Assembly (NCBI RefSeq): GCF_000009625.1
Contig: NC_002678.2
Span: forward strand, 4,868,001-4,932,000
DNA: 64,000 nucleotides
Source of the DNA: Mesorhizobium japonicum MAFF 303099
GTDB lineage: Bacteria > Pseudomonadota > Alphaproteobacteria > Rhizobiales > Rhizobiaceae
Direction of reading: 5' to 3'
A program made the translations under genes and the position numbers. Below are positions 40,850-50,702 of this stretch, piece after piece (the first letter of the stretch is position 1; each line of letters opens with the position of its first letter). The notes beneath the pieces were generated by a model. It had not been told where the DNA came from, did not search any database, and worked only from the letters and a program-made list of their open reading frames with translations.

Positions 40850-41118
40850 AAGGGACGTTTGACTCTAGCTGCCGGAACGGTGTCCGCAATCTTGCGAAGT
40901 TCGCAGTTCAGATTTGTCGCCCGGATCTGCATGAGCATATGCGCGTCGTGGAGCGACCAGCGCATCTGCTGCTTCTTAACTATGCCGTTGCCGACGAGTG
41001 AGTTCACCGCCGACTCGGTGAGGAACGTGTCGACGCGAAGGGAGGCTCGGTAGCACTTCCCGTAGTTGGCGGTCGCACCGCGGTTCGAACGGAAGTAGGT
41101 CAGGACCTGCAACCACAT
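40850..41118 (-). pseudogene. ISKra4-family transposase C-terminal fragment
   Basis: VLTYFRSNRGATANYGKCYR, TESAVNSLVGNGIVKKQQMR and WSLHDAHMLMQIRATNLN match the end of ISKra4 transposases. The rest is missing. The next 400 bp (41119-41535) show nothing I recognise. Confidence 0.65.
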
Positions 41119-41535
41119 GCTATGAAGCCATGCGATCGAGAACTCCTCTTCTCGCTGCGAATGCTTGAGTCTTACAATGCACCGCTCTAGGGTTTAACGC
41201 TGTGGTTGGCGAGGCTGAAGAATAGGCTTGTCCTGCAGTGGTCCCTGCGTGGATGACATCCTTCTGGAGCAGGATCACAGAGAGCAATCCACAGCCTTTA
41301 CATCCGCTCCTTGTGTCTCATCGCCCCGTCTGACTAACATCTCTTTCTGCCACTGCCGACTTCTCTTTTTCCAACAATGGGATGGTACCATGCCGGCCTT
41401 GCGGCTCAACACTATCAACTTTGGTAGGGGGATGTCCCGGCCATTGTTGAAATTCTGAAGGGGCGGCGTTGCTCGCATTGAGCCTGTAGGCTTGGGGTGT
41501 CGATTCCACTGAGGAGAGCAGCGCCATAAAAAGGA

Positions 41536-41815
41536 TTGCCGACGGCTGCGGCAAGCGGAGCTTTGGAAGAAGCGTTCGCCGACGTTCAGGAGAGCTTCGA
41601 GAGGCTCTGCCTTGCGGCCGGAATGGAGGCGCTGGGCGCGATGATGGAGGCGGACGTCGAAGCAGCCTGCGGCCTGCGCCACGGCCGGGTTGAGGAGCGC
41701 GAGGGGCTCGACGCGCGGCCGGACCGGGCTTCACGGCGGCAAGGTCGCGGTCGAGCGTCCGCGGGTCCGGACCGTCGATGGGCGGGAGATGGCACTGCCG
41801 AGCTGGGATAGCGCG
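41536..41815 (+). pseudogene. IS256-family transposase N-terminal fragment
   Basis: MEALGAMMEADVEAACGLRH and, in a shifted frame, GGKVAVERPRVRTVDGREM are typical of the IS256 (mutator) N-terminus. It is joined directly to an IS5 fragment. Confidence 0.65.
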
Positions 41816-41819
41816 ATGT

Positions 41820-41969
41820 GAGCGCAACCTTATTGAGCGCTTCTTCTCCAAGCTGAAGCACTTCCGCCGCGTGGCGACCCGCTACGACAAGCTCGCTGCC
41901 AATTTCCTCGCCATGATCCAACTCGCCTCAATGCGCCTGTGGCTCCGCGCTTATGAGTCTACGGCCTAG
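41820..41969 (+). pseudogene. IS5-family transposase C-terminal fragment
   Basis: NLIERFFSKLKHFRRVATRY and FLAMIQLASMRLWLRAYES match the end of the IS5 transposase (compare NLVERFFNKAKQFRRIATRY in the 4758 copy). Only the last 50 residues remain. Confidence 0.75.
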
Positions 41970-41987
41970 CACTACTTTGGCAGATTT

Positions 41988-42545
41988 TTAGCGGAGAGGG
42001 TTCTGCGGCAGTGGGGACAACGGATTGGCGGCGGCTGCGCGAGCGCGGTGATGATGGCTTGCCTGACGGCGGGTAGGCTCGGTTGGGGCGGCGGGCCGAG
42101 GATTCTTTTTTCCCCCTCCCGCTTGTTTGAGGCGGCGAGATTGCAGGAAGGCGTAGGCGATCATCGTCATCAGCGCGTGCCGGTGCAGGCCCGTCCATGA
42201 GCGCCCCTCGAAGTGGTCGAGGCCAAGTTCCTCCTTGAGCTGCTGATGCGCCTGTTCGCAGACCCAGCGCGCCTTGATGGCGCCTGCGATCTGCTTGAGC
42301 GGGGTGTCGGCGGGCAAGTTGGAGAGGTAGTATTTGCGCTCGCCGGTCGAGCGGTGCTCGCCGATCACCCAGACCTCCTCGCCGGGCAGATGCTGAGCGC
42401 CCATGTCGCGGATGCGCTGGGGTGGGCCATCTGCAACCCGGACACGGACAGCGGCGAAGCGCGCCGAGAGGCGGCCTTTGGTGCCACGCCGCCAACTGAC
42501 CGTCCGCCATTGGGCTTTTTCCAGCATCGCTTATCGAGTGGCTGC
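41988..42545 (-). pseudogene. IS701-family transposase C-terminal half
   Basis: FAAVRVRVADGPP, GEHRSTGERKYYLSNLPADT, and IKARWVCEQAHQQLKEELGL with DHFEGRSWTGLHRHALMTMI are typical of the DDE_5/IS701 C-terminus. It differs from the complete element at 6863. Its 5' half ends abruptly where a deacylase pseudogene begins on the other strand. Confidence 0.75.
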
Positions 42546-42557
42546 CCGAAGTCCAAA

Positions 42558-43323
42558 CTTGCGGGAGAATTCTCGTCGTACCGGTGCTAAATCCGCCGGC
42601 CGTGCGCGCATGGAGCCGAAACACACCGGTCGACGGCTCAAACCTAAACCGGATGTTTCCGGGGCGCGCCGATGGCTCGGTAAGCGAACGTATTGCAGAT
42701 GCGGTTTGTCGAATGTTGGTGCCAGAGGCCGATACCATATTTGATCTGCATAGCATGGGACCAACGTGGGATTCTGCGCCTGCGGTTATTACGCATCCTA
42801 TTGCTGATGCCGATCTAATGGCCAAGACACTCCGTCTGGGGGAGTCCTTCAAATTGCCGGTAACATTGCTTTGGGAGCATAATGAGACCGCTGGTATGTT
42901 CGACAGTTGGGGTGCATCGCCAGGGCAAGGTATTTATTTGTACGGAATTTGGTGGTGGCACCGTTGCTTTTGAGGATCTGAAAATCTATGAGACTGCGCA
43001 ACGGTTTGATCACGCTTGGCCTGATCAAGGGAACAGTAGACATTCCGACCTACCGCCAACAGAAGCTTAGTCAAACACTTGAAACGTTATTGTCCGACAA
43101 GGTAACATCACCAGACATCGGCATCTTCGAACCTCGATGCTCGGTGCTGCAAAAAGTGCAGCAGGGAGACATAATCGGGAAGTTGCATCCGATGGATTCA
43201 GTGTCGGCCCAGTCCATCGATATCTGCGCGCCTTCAACATCAATAGTCTGCACTATCAAATCGGGAGCGCATGTCAGCGTTAATGAAGAGGTGGCTATCA
43301 TAGCGAGACCTCTCAAACGCTGA
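42558..43323 (+). pseudogene. DoeB-like zinc deacylase, 5'-truncated and frameshifted
   Basis: The sequence parallels the intact enzyme at 61758 from its residue about 85 onward. It reads GRILVVPVLNPPAVRAWSRN, TPVDGSNLNRMFPGRADGSV, IFDLHSMGPTWDSAPAVI (zinc-binding His), LLWEHNETAGMFD, FICTEFGGGTVAF (catalytic Glu) and IFEPRCSVLQKVQQGDIIG. Frameshifts at about 42895 and 42990 split it into three pieces. The N-terminal quarter with the His-Glu zinc site was lost at the IS701 junction. Confidence 0.88.
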
Positions 43324-43918
43324 AGGTTGATTTGAGTGTCGATGTTACCAGGCAGAACAGGACGCCGTTTCGGTGGGTAGGCAAGTGGTGGCTATGATCG
43401 TGAGAAGTGGCCGGAGGGCCCATGGCATTCTCCGCTCAAAACTGACCCAGCCATACAGACGAGTGGTCGAGTGAACCTACCGGCGCGACAGCGGTGTTGC
43501 TAGGCTAGTTCGGCAGCAGAATCTTCTCACGCATTGCTGACGAGCATCGTTTTCACGAAACTTGTTGCAGGCCATGCGGACCCGTTCGCAAAATGACGTC
43601 GGCAAGTGTCCGCATCGATACCGCATGACATCGCCGCTGATTTGGCTGTGCACGCGGCTGACGAACGGCGGCTCCGGACGTATCAGGGACGGTGAAGGAT
43701 ATATCGGTTCTAGATGCCTCCGATATACAATCAGCATTTGACGGAAGGCGCCGGGCGACGGATGTTCGACGAAGTTACAGAACTGTCCGGTCGGCGTTTC
43801 TTCACAATTTTCCTGTAATGCCGGCCGATTCCGCCTCTTGGCACGTGTCGGGAAGTAAATCTCGTCGTATCGCGGAATCCGGGGCTCTCGTGACCAAAGG
43901 ATCAACTGGGAGGAAGCA
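43324..43918. other. About 600 bp upstream of the transporter operon, no gene recognised
   Basis: No family motif is visible on either strand. The right part must hold the promoter of the importer operon; GGAGGAA at 43909-43915 is its ribosome-binding site. Confidence 0.5.
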
Positions 43919-45025
43919 ATGAAGTATCGTCTAAACCGCAGACGTTTTATCCAGGCGACGTCGTCCGCTATCGCTGTAGGCGCGCTATCTTCTGTCACTA
44001 CCCGAGCTGTGGCGCAATCCTCTGGGGAACTGCGAGTCTTGGTCAACGGTGGCGAAGTCGGAAAGGCACAAATCGAGGCGTATGTGAAACCGTTCGCAGC
44101 CGAGACTGGTATCAACGTAACTCCAATCACCCAAGACCTCGATTTCGCGAAGCTTGAGCTGATGATGAAAGCAAACAATGTCACCATAGATGCAAGTCCA
44201 CTTAATCCAGGCGCGGTGTTTCCCGCAACTGACAAAGGGTACCTCGAGAAGATCGACTACTCGATCTATAAGAAGGAAGAGCTTGACGGATTCTATGATT
44301 TCGCCAGGGATCCATTCGGCGTCGCCTCGCTTGTCTATTCTTATAATATGATCTATAATACGAAAAAGTTCCCTGCTGACAAGCAGCGACCGGCCAACTG
44401 GGCCGAGTTCTGGGACGTCGCAAAGTTTCCCGGTACTCGCTTCCTCGTCTCGGGTCAGTTGGGAGCCGAAGGGCCCTGGGAAGAGGCTTTGCTGGCGGAG
44501 GGCGTCGATCTCGATAGACTTTATCCGATGGATATCGACCGGATTTTCGCCAGCCTGGACAAGATAAAGCCGCATATCCGGAAGTGGTGGACGAATGGGT
44601 CCGAGATTCAGCAATTGATGAGTGGTGGAACTGGCGATATCATGAATTCTTACGACGGACGGGCAATCTCGTTGATTGATAAGGGTTCGCCTATCGAAAT
44701 TAACCGCAGTCAGGCCAAGCTAACGTGGGACTATTGGGTAATCCCGAAAGGGGGGCCCAATACGCAAAACGCTCAAAAGTTCATTGAATTCGCCACCCGG
44801 GGTGAACGCCAGGCGGTCTTCTGCAAACTCTACCCCGAAGGTCCCAGCAACCGTAACGCCTTTAAGTTTATACCAAAGGATGTAGCCCGCAAGCTGCCTA
44901 CACATCCGGACTACGTAGCGAAAAGCATCCCCATAAACGGTCGGTGGTACGCCGAGGTCGGCTCGGATGGCCTGTCGAATACGCAAAGGCTCGCGCAGCG
45001 CTGGAACGAGTGGGTTCTGCGATAG
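43919..45025 (+). CDS. ABC transporter substrate-binding protein, polyamine/iron type (PotD-like)
   Basis: This is a 368-residue periplasmic binding protein. A twin-arginine signal (NRRRFIQATSSAIAVGALSS) suggests export by the Tat route, with cleavage after AVA near residue 33. GELRVLVNGGEVGKAQIEAY begins the mature lobe; DYWVIPKGGPNTQNAQKFIE is typical of the family's second lobe. GGAGGAA lies 3-10 bases before the ATG. It heads an operon with an ATPase and a fused permease. Related binding proteins take polyamines, iron complexes or small amines; the ligand here is unknown. Confidence 0.85.
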   Translation: MKYRLNRRRFIQATSSAIAVGALSSVTTRAVAQSSGELRVLVNGGEVGKAQIEAYVKPFAAETGINVTPITQDLDFAKLELMMKANNVTIDASPLNPGAVFPATDKGYLEKIDYSIYKKEELDGFYDFARDPFGVASLVYSYNMIYNTKKFPADKQRPANWAEFWDVAKFPGTRFLVSGQLGAEGPWEEALLAEGVDLDRLYPMDIDRIFASLDKIKPHIRKWWTNGSEIQQLMSGGTGDIMNSYDGRAISLIDKGSPIEINRSQAKLTWDYWVIPKGGPNTQNAQKFIEFATRGERQAVFCKLYPEGPSNRNAFKFIPKDVARKLPTHPDYVAKSIPINGRWYAEVGSDGLSNTQRLAQRWNEWVLR

Positions 45026-45221
45026 ATCCAGATCTGTGAGTTGGTCGGCGAGGGGGTAATCTCTAATTTGCCGCTTTGCCGACCTATGATATTCTGAAGG
45101 AGCCGACCATATCGGACGTCCTTGTTTTTCAGGATTCCATTTCGGACGATCCGTCGATCTCGATCTTGGCAGCCGCCATCGCGATGTCGCTGAGTCCGTC
45201 CCATCTATCGAGGATCACGCA

Positions 45222-46271
45222 TTGGAGCAGAACTCAATTCCCGCTCAGATTGAATTTCGAAACGTTACCAAGATGTACGGGCAGGTCGCCGCCGTACAGG
45301 ACCTGTCACTGACAGTTCGTCGCGGCGAGTTCTTAACCATTCTCGGTCCGAGCGGTTCAGGCAAGACCACGGCGCTCATGCTGCTTGCCGGGTTCGTAGC
45401 GGCCAGTAAGGGCGACATTTTGATCGCCGGAAATTCTGTGGCCGCAGTCCCATCCTATCGGCGCGACCAAGGCATTGTGTTCCAAAGCTATGCGCTGTTT
45501 CCGCACCTCACGGTACGTCGGAATCTGGAATTCCCGCTCGAAATGCGGGGCGTCAAGACGGCCGACAGAGCAAAGCGGGTCGATCGCATCCTCGAGCGTG
45601 TGCATCTCAAGGACTTCGGCCGTCGTATGCCGTCGCAACTGAGCGGCGGCCAACAGCAGCGCGTGGCGCTTGCCCGTGCGCTCATCGCTGATCCGCCGTT
45701 CCTCCTGCTCGACGAGCCTCTCGGCGCCCTCGACCGCAACCTTCGCGAGCAGATGCAGATCGAAATGAAGAACCTTCACAAAGAGTTCAACATCACCACC
45801 ATATGCGTGACGCACGACCAGGAGGAGGCGCTTACACTGTCAGATCGCATCGTTGTCATGCGTGCCGGGCGGATTGAACAGACCGATTCGCCGGAAGCCC
45901 TTTACGATCGGCCAGCATCCCGCTTTGTAGCGAATTTTCTCGGTGAGGCCAACATTCTCGAAAATCTCGATTGTGATGTGGAATCCGATGTGGCGCAGCC
46001 GTCCGGCACCGTGCCCATGATCAGGCCAGAGCGTATCCGCGCCTCCGCGCCGGCGGCGCCGAAGAGGGCCGATGCGAGCCAGTGCCAGTCCGTTACCGGC
46101 ACTGTCGACGATATGATCTATGCCGGACCGTTGCGGAAATACCATGTGCGCGTCGGAAGCAAAGTGCTCGTCGCGCGCGAACATGCCGCCTCGGGGCAGC
46201 AGATCTTCCAACCCGGCGACACAGTGCGGCTTGATTGGCTGCGGTCCGACGTTCGCTTCGTAGCGGCGTGA
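45222..46271 (+). CDS. ABC transporter ATP-binding protein (PotA/FbpC-like)
   Basis: This is a 349-residue ATPase. Walker A GPSGSGKTT is near residue 42, the signature LSGGQQQR near 140 and Walker B LLLDEPLGALD near 162, with a His switch in VTHDQEEAL. A TOBE regulatory domain fills about 265-345 (VPMIRPERIR to VLVAREHAA). The likely start is TTG 45222 with GAGGA 8 bases upstream; there is no ATG. A 196-bp gap separates it from the binding-protein gene, and 19 bp lead to the permease gene. Confidence 0.88.
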   Translation: MEQNSIPAQIEFRNVTKMYGQVAAVQDLSLTVRRGEFLTILGPSGSGKTTALMLLAGFVAASKGDILIAGNSVAAVPSYRRDQGIVFQSYALFPHLTVRRNLEFPLEMRGVKTADRAKRVDRILERVHLKDFGRRMPSQLSGGQQQRVALARALIADPPFLLLDEPLGALDRNLREQMQIEMKNLHKEFNITTICVTHDQEEALTLSDRIVVMRAGRIEQTDSPEALYDRPASRFVANFLGEANILENLDCDVESDVAQPSGTVPMIRPERIRASAPAAPKRADASQCQSVTGTVDDMIYAGPLRKYHVRVGSKVLVAREHAASGQQIFQPGDTVRLDWLRSDVRFVAA

Positions 46272-46290
46272 ATCCCCGGGAGATGGGCGA

Positions 46291-48069
46291 ATGCAAATGC
46301 TTCAGAAATTCGGCCGAATGCCCATTGCACTCACCGTGCCGGCACTCGCCATCCTGCTCGTCGTTTTCGGTGTACCGATCGTTCAGCTCTTCCTGACTAG
46401 CCTCAATGCGCCGGACCTTTCGATGGTCAACTATCGTGCATTTTTCGGTCGGTCGGCGAATGTCCGCGTGCTCTACCAGACGATCGAGATCAGCTTGGTG
46501 GCCACAGCGATTTGCCTCATCATCGGCTATCCCGCGGCCTATCTGATCGTGACTGCCTCCAAGCGTTTGCGCATGACGCTCATCGTGCTCGTCGTTATCC
46601 CCTATCTCACCAGCGGATTGGCGCGCACGTATGCCTGGATCATAATTCTTGGCGATGGCGGCCTGATCAACAATCTTTTGCTCGAACTCGGTCTGATCTC
46701 GAGCCCGCTGCCGCTCATCTACAACCGTATGGCCGTCTATATCGCCATGGTGCACATTATGCTGCCTATGATGATCCTGCCTCTGGTCAGCGTCATGATG
46801 GGTATTGACAGGTCCCTGATGGCCGCAGCGCGCAGCATGGGCGCGGGGCCGTTCACTGCGTTCTGGCGCGTGTTCTTTCCGCTCAGCTTGCCGGGCGTGC
46901 GCAGTGGCTCCCTGTTGGTCTTTGTGATCTGCCTCGGCTTTTACATTACGCCGGCCGCCGTCGGCGGCTTGCGAGATGCCATGCTGTCAACCTTCATCGC
47001 GTCGCAGGTCTCGACCGGCTTTGATATGGCACCCATTGCAGCCTCGTCCTTCATTCTCCTGGCGATCGCCGTGGCCGTGCTCTCCTTGCTTGGGCTCGAT
47101 CTTTCGGGTACCCAGGGGCGCGCGGTACAAGCAGTGCGGAAGTCTCGGCCAAGCCGGCGGCCCTCATTCGGCACAATCAAAAGCTATCTCCGCGAACTTC
47201 CCGTTTCGTCACGTGCGAAGCGATGGACGGTCCAGCTCTATCAAGCCCGGGGCGACAGCCAATGGTCGAAAATCGTTGGACCGGTGTTCGTCGTTGTGGT
47301 CATGTTCTACCTGCTGTTTCCCGAAGCCGTCGTGATCATCATGTCGTTCAGCGCCGGGTCGGTTCTGGAATTTCCACCCTCGGGCCTTTCGCTGCGGTGG
47401 TACCGTTCCTTCTTCGACGATCCCTCCTGGTATGGAGCTGCCTGGACCAGCATTCAGATCGGCGTTGCAGTCGCCGTCCTCTCGACCGTCGTCGGCACGC
47501 TCGCGGCCTACGGCATCAGCCGCGCCCGCCCGCAACTGCGCAGCTCTCTGACAATGGCGATCCTGACGCCGATTACCATTCCGGTTATCGTTGTGGGCGT
47601 AGCGACCTACTTCGGGCTGGCCAATCTCGGACTGATAGGCTCGAAGACAGGTATCGTCCTGGCACACAGCATCGGCGCCATAGGCTATGTCGTCGTGATA
47701 GTGTCAGCGACACTGGCAAATTTTGACCGTACGCTAGAGCAGGCAGCAATGAGCATGCGGGCTGGGCCGCTGCAAACCTTCATGAGGGTGACCTTGCCCT
47801 TGATACGGCCGGGCATCATCGGCGGCGCGGTGTTCGCCTTTATTCACTCCTTTGACGAGGTCGTCGTCACCTCATTTGTCGGCGGATTCTCAATGTACAC
47901 CCTGCCGCTGAAGATGTGGGAAAATATACGGAACCAGATCGACCCGACGGTCGCCGCAGTGGCGTCGCTATTGACCCTTCTCCCTGTGATCTGGTTGGTA
48001 GCCCTATACGTCACGTGGTGGCGATCTAGGCGAACGAGTCACCGCGTGCTTCCAGAGGCCCAAGTTTGA
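46291..48069 (+). CDS. Fused double ABC permease (PotB-PotC/FbpB type)
   Basis: This is a 592-residue inner-membrane protein made of two permease units. The first has an EAA-type loop AARSMGAGPFTAFWRVFFPL at about 178-200; the second has QAAMSMRAGPLQTFMRVTLP at about 483-502. A hydrophilic linker rich in Arg and Ser (about 275-330, VRKSRPSRRPSFG) joins them. Each unit has about six membrane segments. Most polyamine systems use two separate permeases; fused ones are known in iron (FbpB/AfuB) and some rhizobial systems. It ends YVTWWRSRRTSHRVLPEAQV; a remnant of a second such tail lies at 58874. Confidence 0.87.
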   Translation: MQMLQKFGRMPIALTVPALAILLVVFGVPIVQLFLTSLNAPDLSMVNYRAFFGRSANVRVLYQTIEISLVATAICLIIGYPAAYLIVTASKRLRMTLIVLVVIPYLTSGLARTYAWIIILGDGGLINNLLLELGLISSPLPLIYNRMAVYIAMVHIMLPMMILPLVSVMMGIDRSLMAAARSMGAGPFTAFWRVFFPLSLPGVRSGSLLVFVICLGFYITPAAVGGLRDAMLSTFIASQVSTGFDMAPIAASSFILLAIAVAVLSLLGLDLSGTQGRAVQAVRKSRPSRRPSFGTIKSYLRELPVSSRAKRWTVQLYQARGDSQWSKIVGPVFVVVVMFYLLFPEAVVIIMSFSAGSVLEFPPSGLSLRWYRSFFDDPSWYGAAWTSIQIGVAVAVLSTVVGTLAAYGISRARPQLRSSLTMAILTPITIPVIVVGVATYFGLANLGLIGSKTGIVLAHSIGAIGYVVVIVSATLANFDRTLEQAAMSMRAGPLQTFMRVTLPLIRPGIIGGAVFAFIHSFDEVVVTSFVGGFSMYTLPLKMWENIRNQIDPTVAAVASLLTLLPVIWLVALYVTWWRSRRTSHRVLPEAQV

Positions 48070-48630
48070 GGTCATGCGGAGAGGATCCGGCCAACCTTGT
48101 GACGTGATAGGGCTCAAGGCTTTCTGCATTGTTCGCGCCGCACCATGAACTGAGGTCGGCTGACCAAACGATACGCGTCCGGGAGCTGCAAGCTAATGTC
48201 ACATACTTCTAGGTTGCTCGGACTTCAGAAATAGAAATCAGAAGTCCCCAATGGCCGAATCCCTCTTTAGGACAGCGGCAAGAATGGCGATACTTTAAGA
48301 TGCTCGATCGCTGAACTGCTCCAATTTCTTGCTTTACCGGTCGCGGCCGCATTAGCGCCAACCAAGTTGCTGAACTTGTACATAACTGGAAAATGCGGGC
48401 CATTCGTATCAGGGTGGCCATGAAGCGGGCCACGGCACTCACGGCTTCCAGCCGTATCGTTGCGAGATGACCATGATACACAAACTGAATTTGATGCGAG
48501 CTGCCGCTTGGCCAAATATAGATGCAATAGGCGACGTCAATGCAGCACAACAAGGTCGGGAAGACCGCGACCGAATCAACAATAGCTCGCACTTTATGCC
48601 CGAAGAACTGAATATAGCGGACCTTGTATA
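48070..48630. other. About 560 bp with no recognisable gene
   Basis: A minus-strand frame (48679-48209) is open but matches no family I know and overlaps the amidase start. The amidase promoter should lie here. Confidence 0.45.
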
Positions 48631-50067
48631 ATGAAGAGTCGTTCATCCGTGCCAACCTCTCTTGAGGGTCTGACGGCATGCGAATGCCTGAAGCTATACC
48701 AAAGGCGGCAGCTCTCGCCCGTTGAAGTCGTCGATGACTGTCTCAGCCGGATCGACGCAAACAACCCCATGCTAAACGCATTTTGCCTCGTCGATCACCA
48801 GCGGGCTAGGTCTGCTGCCCGGGCTTCGGAGGGGCGTTGGATGAAGGGGGAGCCCGCCGGAGTTCTCGATGGCGTCCCGGTCACCATCAAAGATCTAACC
48901 TTGACGCGGGACTGGCCGACAAGGCGTGGATCACTGTCGAGCAGCGCCGAGGGACCCTGGACAGACGACGCGCCCGTTACAGCGCGCATTCGCGAGGCCG
49001 GTGCCGTTATCCTTGGCAAGACAACCACTCCGGAGTTTGGCTGGAAAGGTGTTACAGACAGCCCCCTCTACGGCATCACCCGCAACCCTTGGAATCCTGA
49101 ACTGACGCCAGGCGGCTCCTCTGGCGGCGCAGCAGTTGCGGCGGCCCTCAACCTCGGCTTTCTTCACCAAGGTAGCGACGGTGGGGGATCAATCCGGATA
49201 CCAGCGAGCTTCACAGGAACCTTCGGCTTCAAGCCGACCTTCGGCATCGTTCCGCAATGGCCCGCTAGCGCTATGACCACGCTGTCTCATTTGGGGCCGA
49301 TGACCCGCACGGCCGCGGATGCGATCCTGATGATGAATGTCATCGCACGAAAGGATGCTCGCGACGGCTACGCTGGACCGCCCTATCCCGGCCTTGAGGT
49401 CAATCCAGCAAAAACCCTCAAGGGTCTGCGCATCGGCTACAGTCGAGACCTTGGGTATGTGAAGGTGGCTCACGACATCGAAAGAGTCACCGATATTGCG
49501 GTCGACCAACTTCGGGCTCTTGAAGCAGAGGTGGTCGAAGTCAATCCGGGATTCGCAAATCCGGTCAAGATATTTGAGACATTTTGGTTCGCCGGCGCCG
49601 CCCGTATTCTGTCGCGAATGAACAAAAAGCAAAGACAACTTTTAGATCCCGGCTTTCTGGAAGGTGCCGAACGCGGTCTGACGATTACGCTTACCGAATT
49701 TCAGGAAGCTGAGGCGATGCGGTTCGAACTTTCGGCTCTCATGGCGAAGTTTCACGAAGATTATGACTTCCTGGTCACACCGACGATGCCTATCGCCCCG
49801 TTCCCAGTCGGGCGAAATGAGCCAGACGATAGTTTCACGGGGTGGGTGGACTGGACGCCCTTCACCTATCCCTTCAACCTGACTCAGCAACCAGCAGCGT
49901 CCCTTCCATCAGGACTGGATGATCAAGGGCTCCCCGTCGGGCTACAATTGGTCGGTGCGCGTTATTCCGACACCACCGTTCTTGCAGCGGCATATGCCAT
50001 CGAAAGCCGCCTGGGACATCTTTCGATGGCGAGGGCGAACATACCCCAGCCGTCCCCTGAGCGATGA
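48631..50067 (+). CDS. Amidase signature family hydrolase
   Basis: This is a 478-residue amidase. The Ser-cisSer-Lys triad is visible: K87 in PVTIKDLT, S164 in the GGSSGG loop (161-166) and S187 in DGGGSIRIP. The length matches the family. It likely cleaves an amide or carbamoyl bond in the cytoplasm. It stands alone with gaps of 560 and 635 bp but shares strand with importers on both sides, so it probably handles an imported amide. It is not an obvious GatA, since no gatB or gatC is near. There is no clear Shine-Dalgarno before the ATG; a few codons of doubt remain. Confidence 0.87.
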   Translation: MKSRSSVPTSLEGLTACECLKLYQRRQLSPVEVVDDCLSRIDANNPMLNAFCLVDHQRARSAARASEGRWMKGEPAGVLDGVPVTIKDLTLTRDWPTRRGSLSSSAEGPWTDDAPVTARIREAGAVILGKTTTPEFGWKGVTDSPLYGITRNPWNPELTPGGSSGGAAVAAALNLGFLHQGSDGGGSIRIPASFTGTFGFKPTFGIVPQWPASAMTTLSHLGPMTRTAADAILMMNVIARKDARDGYAGPPYPGLEVNPAKTLKGLRIGYSRDLGYVKVAHDIERVTDIAVDQLRALEAEVVEVNPGFANPVKIFETFWFAGAARILSRMNKKQRQLLDPGFLEGAERGLTITLTEFQEAEAMRFELSALMAKFHEDYDFLVTPTMPIAPFPVGRNEPDDSFTGWVDWTPFTYPFNLTQQPAASLPSGLDDQGLPVGLQLVGARYSDTTVLAAAYAIESRLGHLSMARANIPQPSPER

Positions 50068-50702
50068 GCCCCTCCTGTGCAATCGATCCGAACCATGTGG
50101 GGATCCTCGGGGCTCTCCGCACGCTGGCCAAACAGTTCGTCATTCAGCGCCTGACCCGCTACGATCCTCCTGCGTCTCCATGCAGCCCTCTGCAACAAAA
50201 CCAAAGCAGAGTCCTAAAAGTCTTGCCACTCCTCCTTACAGGGCACGTGGATCTTGAGGTGCGGAGTGCGGCAAATCATCCATTGCGCGCGATTTCCAGC
50301 CTATAGATCGGACCGCTTCCGCAGTCTCAAAAGCCTGCTCACTAGTGGCGTGTCCGCCGAGCTCCACCGCCCGTTTGGACCGCACACTGTCAAGATTTGC
50401 GGAAAGGGCGAATAAGATCTTGCTAGAACACTCAAAGGCAGAATTGACCAGCTACCCCCTCCCGCCGCCTACGGGTGCTGAAGGCCCGCAGGCGGCACCC
50501 ACTTTGGCCTCGGAGCGACGGGCAACTATCTGGATTCCAGATTGTTGCAATATAAAAAATATCCTTGTGGGATCAAGCAACGGCAACTCCAATGGAAGCG
50601 CTACAGGGAAACCGCCGCTTTTTGGTTCAGGGATGACACGCGTGTCGCGTCGCCAGCCTGTTCCAAATGCGATTAGACACATATAATTTGAGGGGAGAAA
50701 CT
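50068..50702. other. About 635 bp with no recognisable gene; promoter region of the peptide importer
   Basis: No motif-bearing frame on either strand. GAGGGGAGAAA just before 50703 is the ribosome-binding site of the importer's first gene. Confidence 0.5.

Noticed and set aside
41959..42852. 297-codon minus-strand frame
   Set aside because: It crosses the junction of an IS701 fragment and the deacylase pseudogene in a frame that matches neither.
43477..44235. 252-codon minus-strand frame
   Set aside because: It overlaps the binding-protein gene, which has a Tat signal and a strong ribosome-binding site; the minus frame shows no motif.
48209..48679. 156-codon minus-strand frame before the amidase
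   Set aside because: I considered a regulator but found no helix-turn-helix or other motif, and it overlaps the amidase start.
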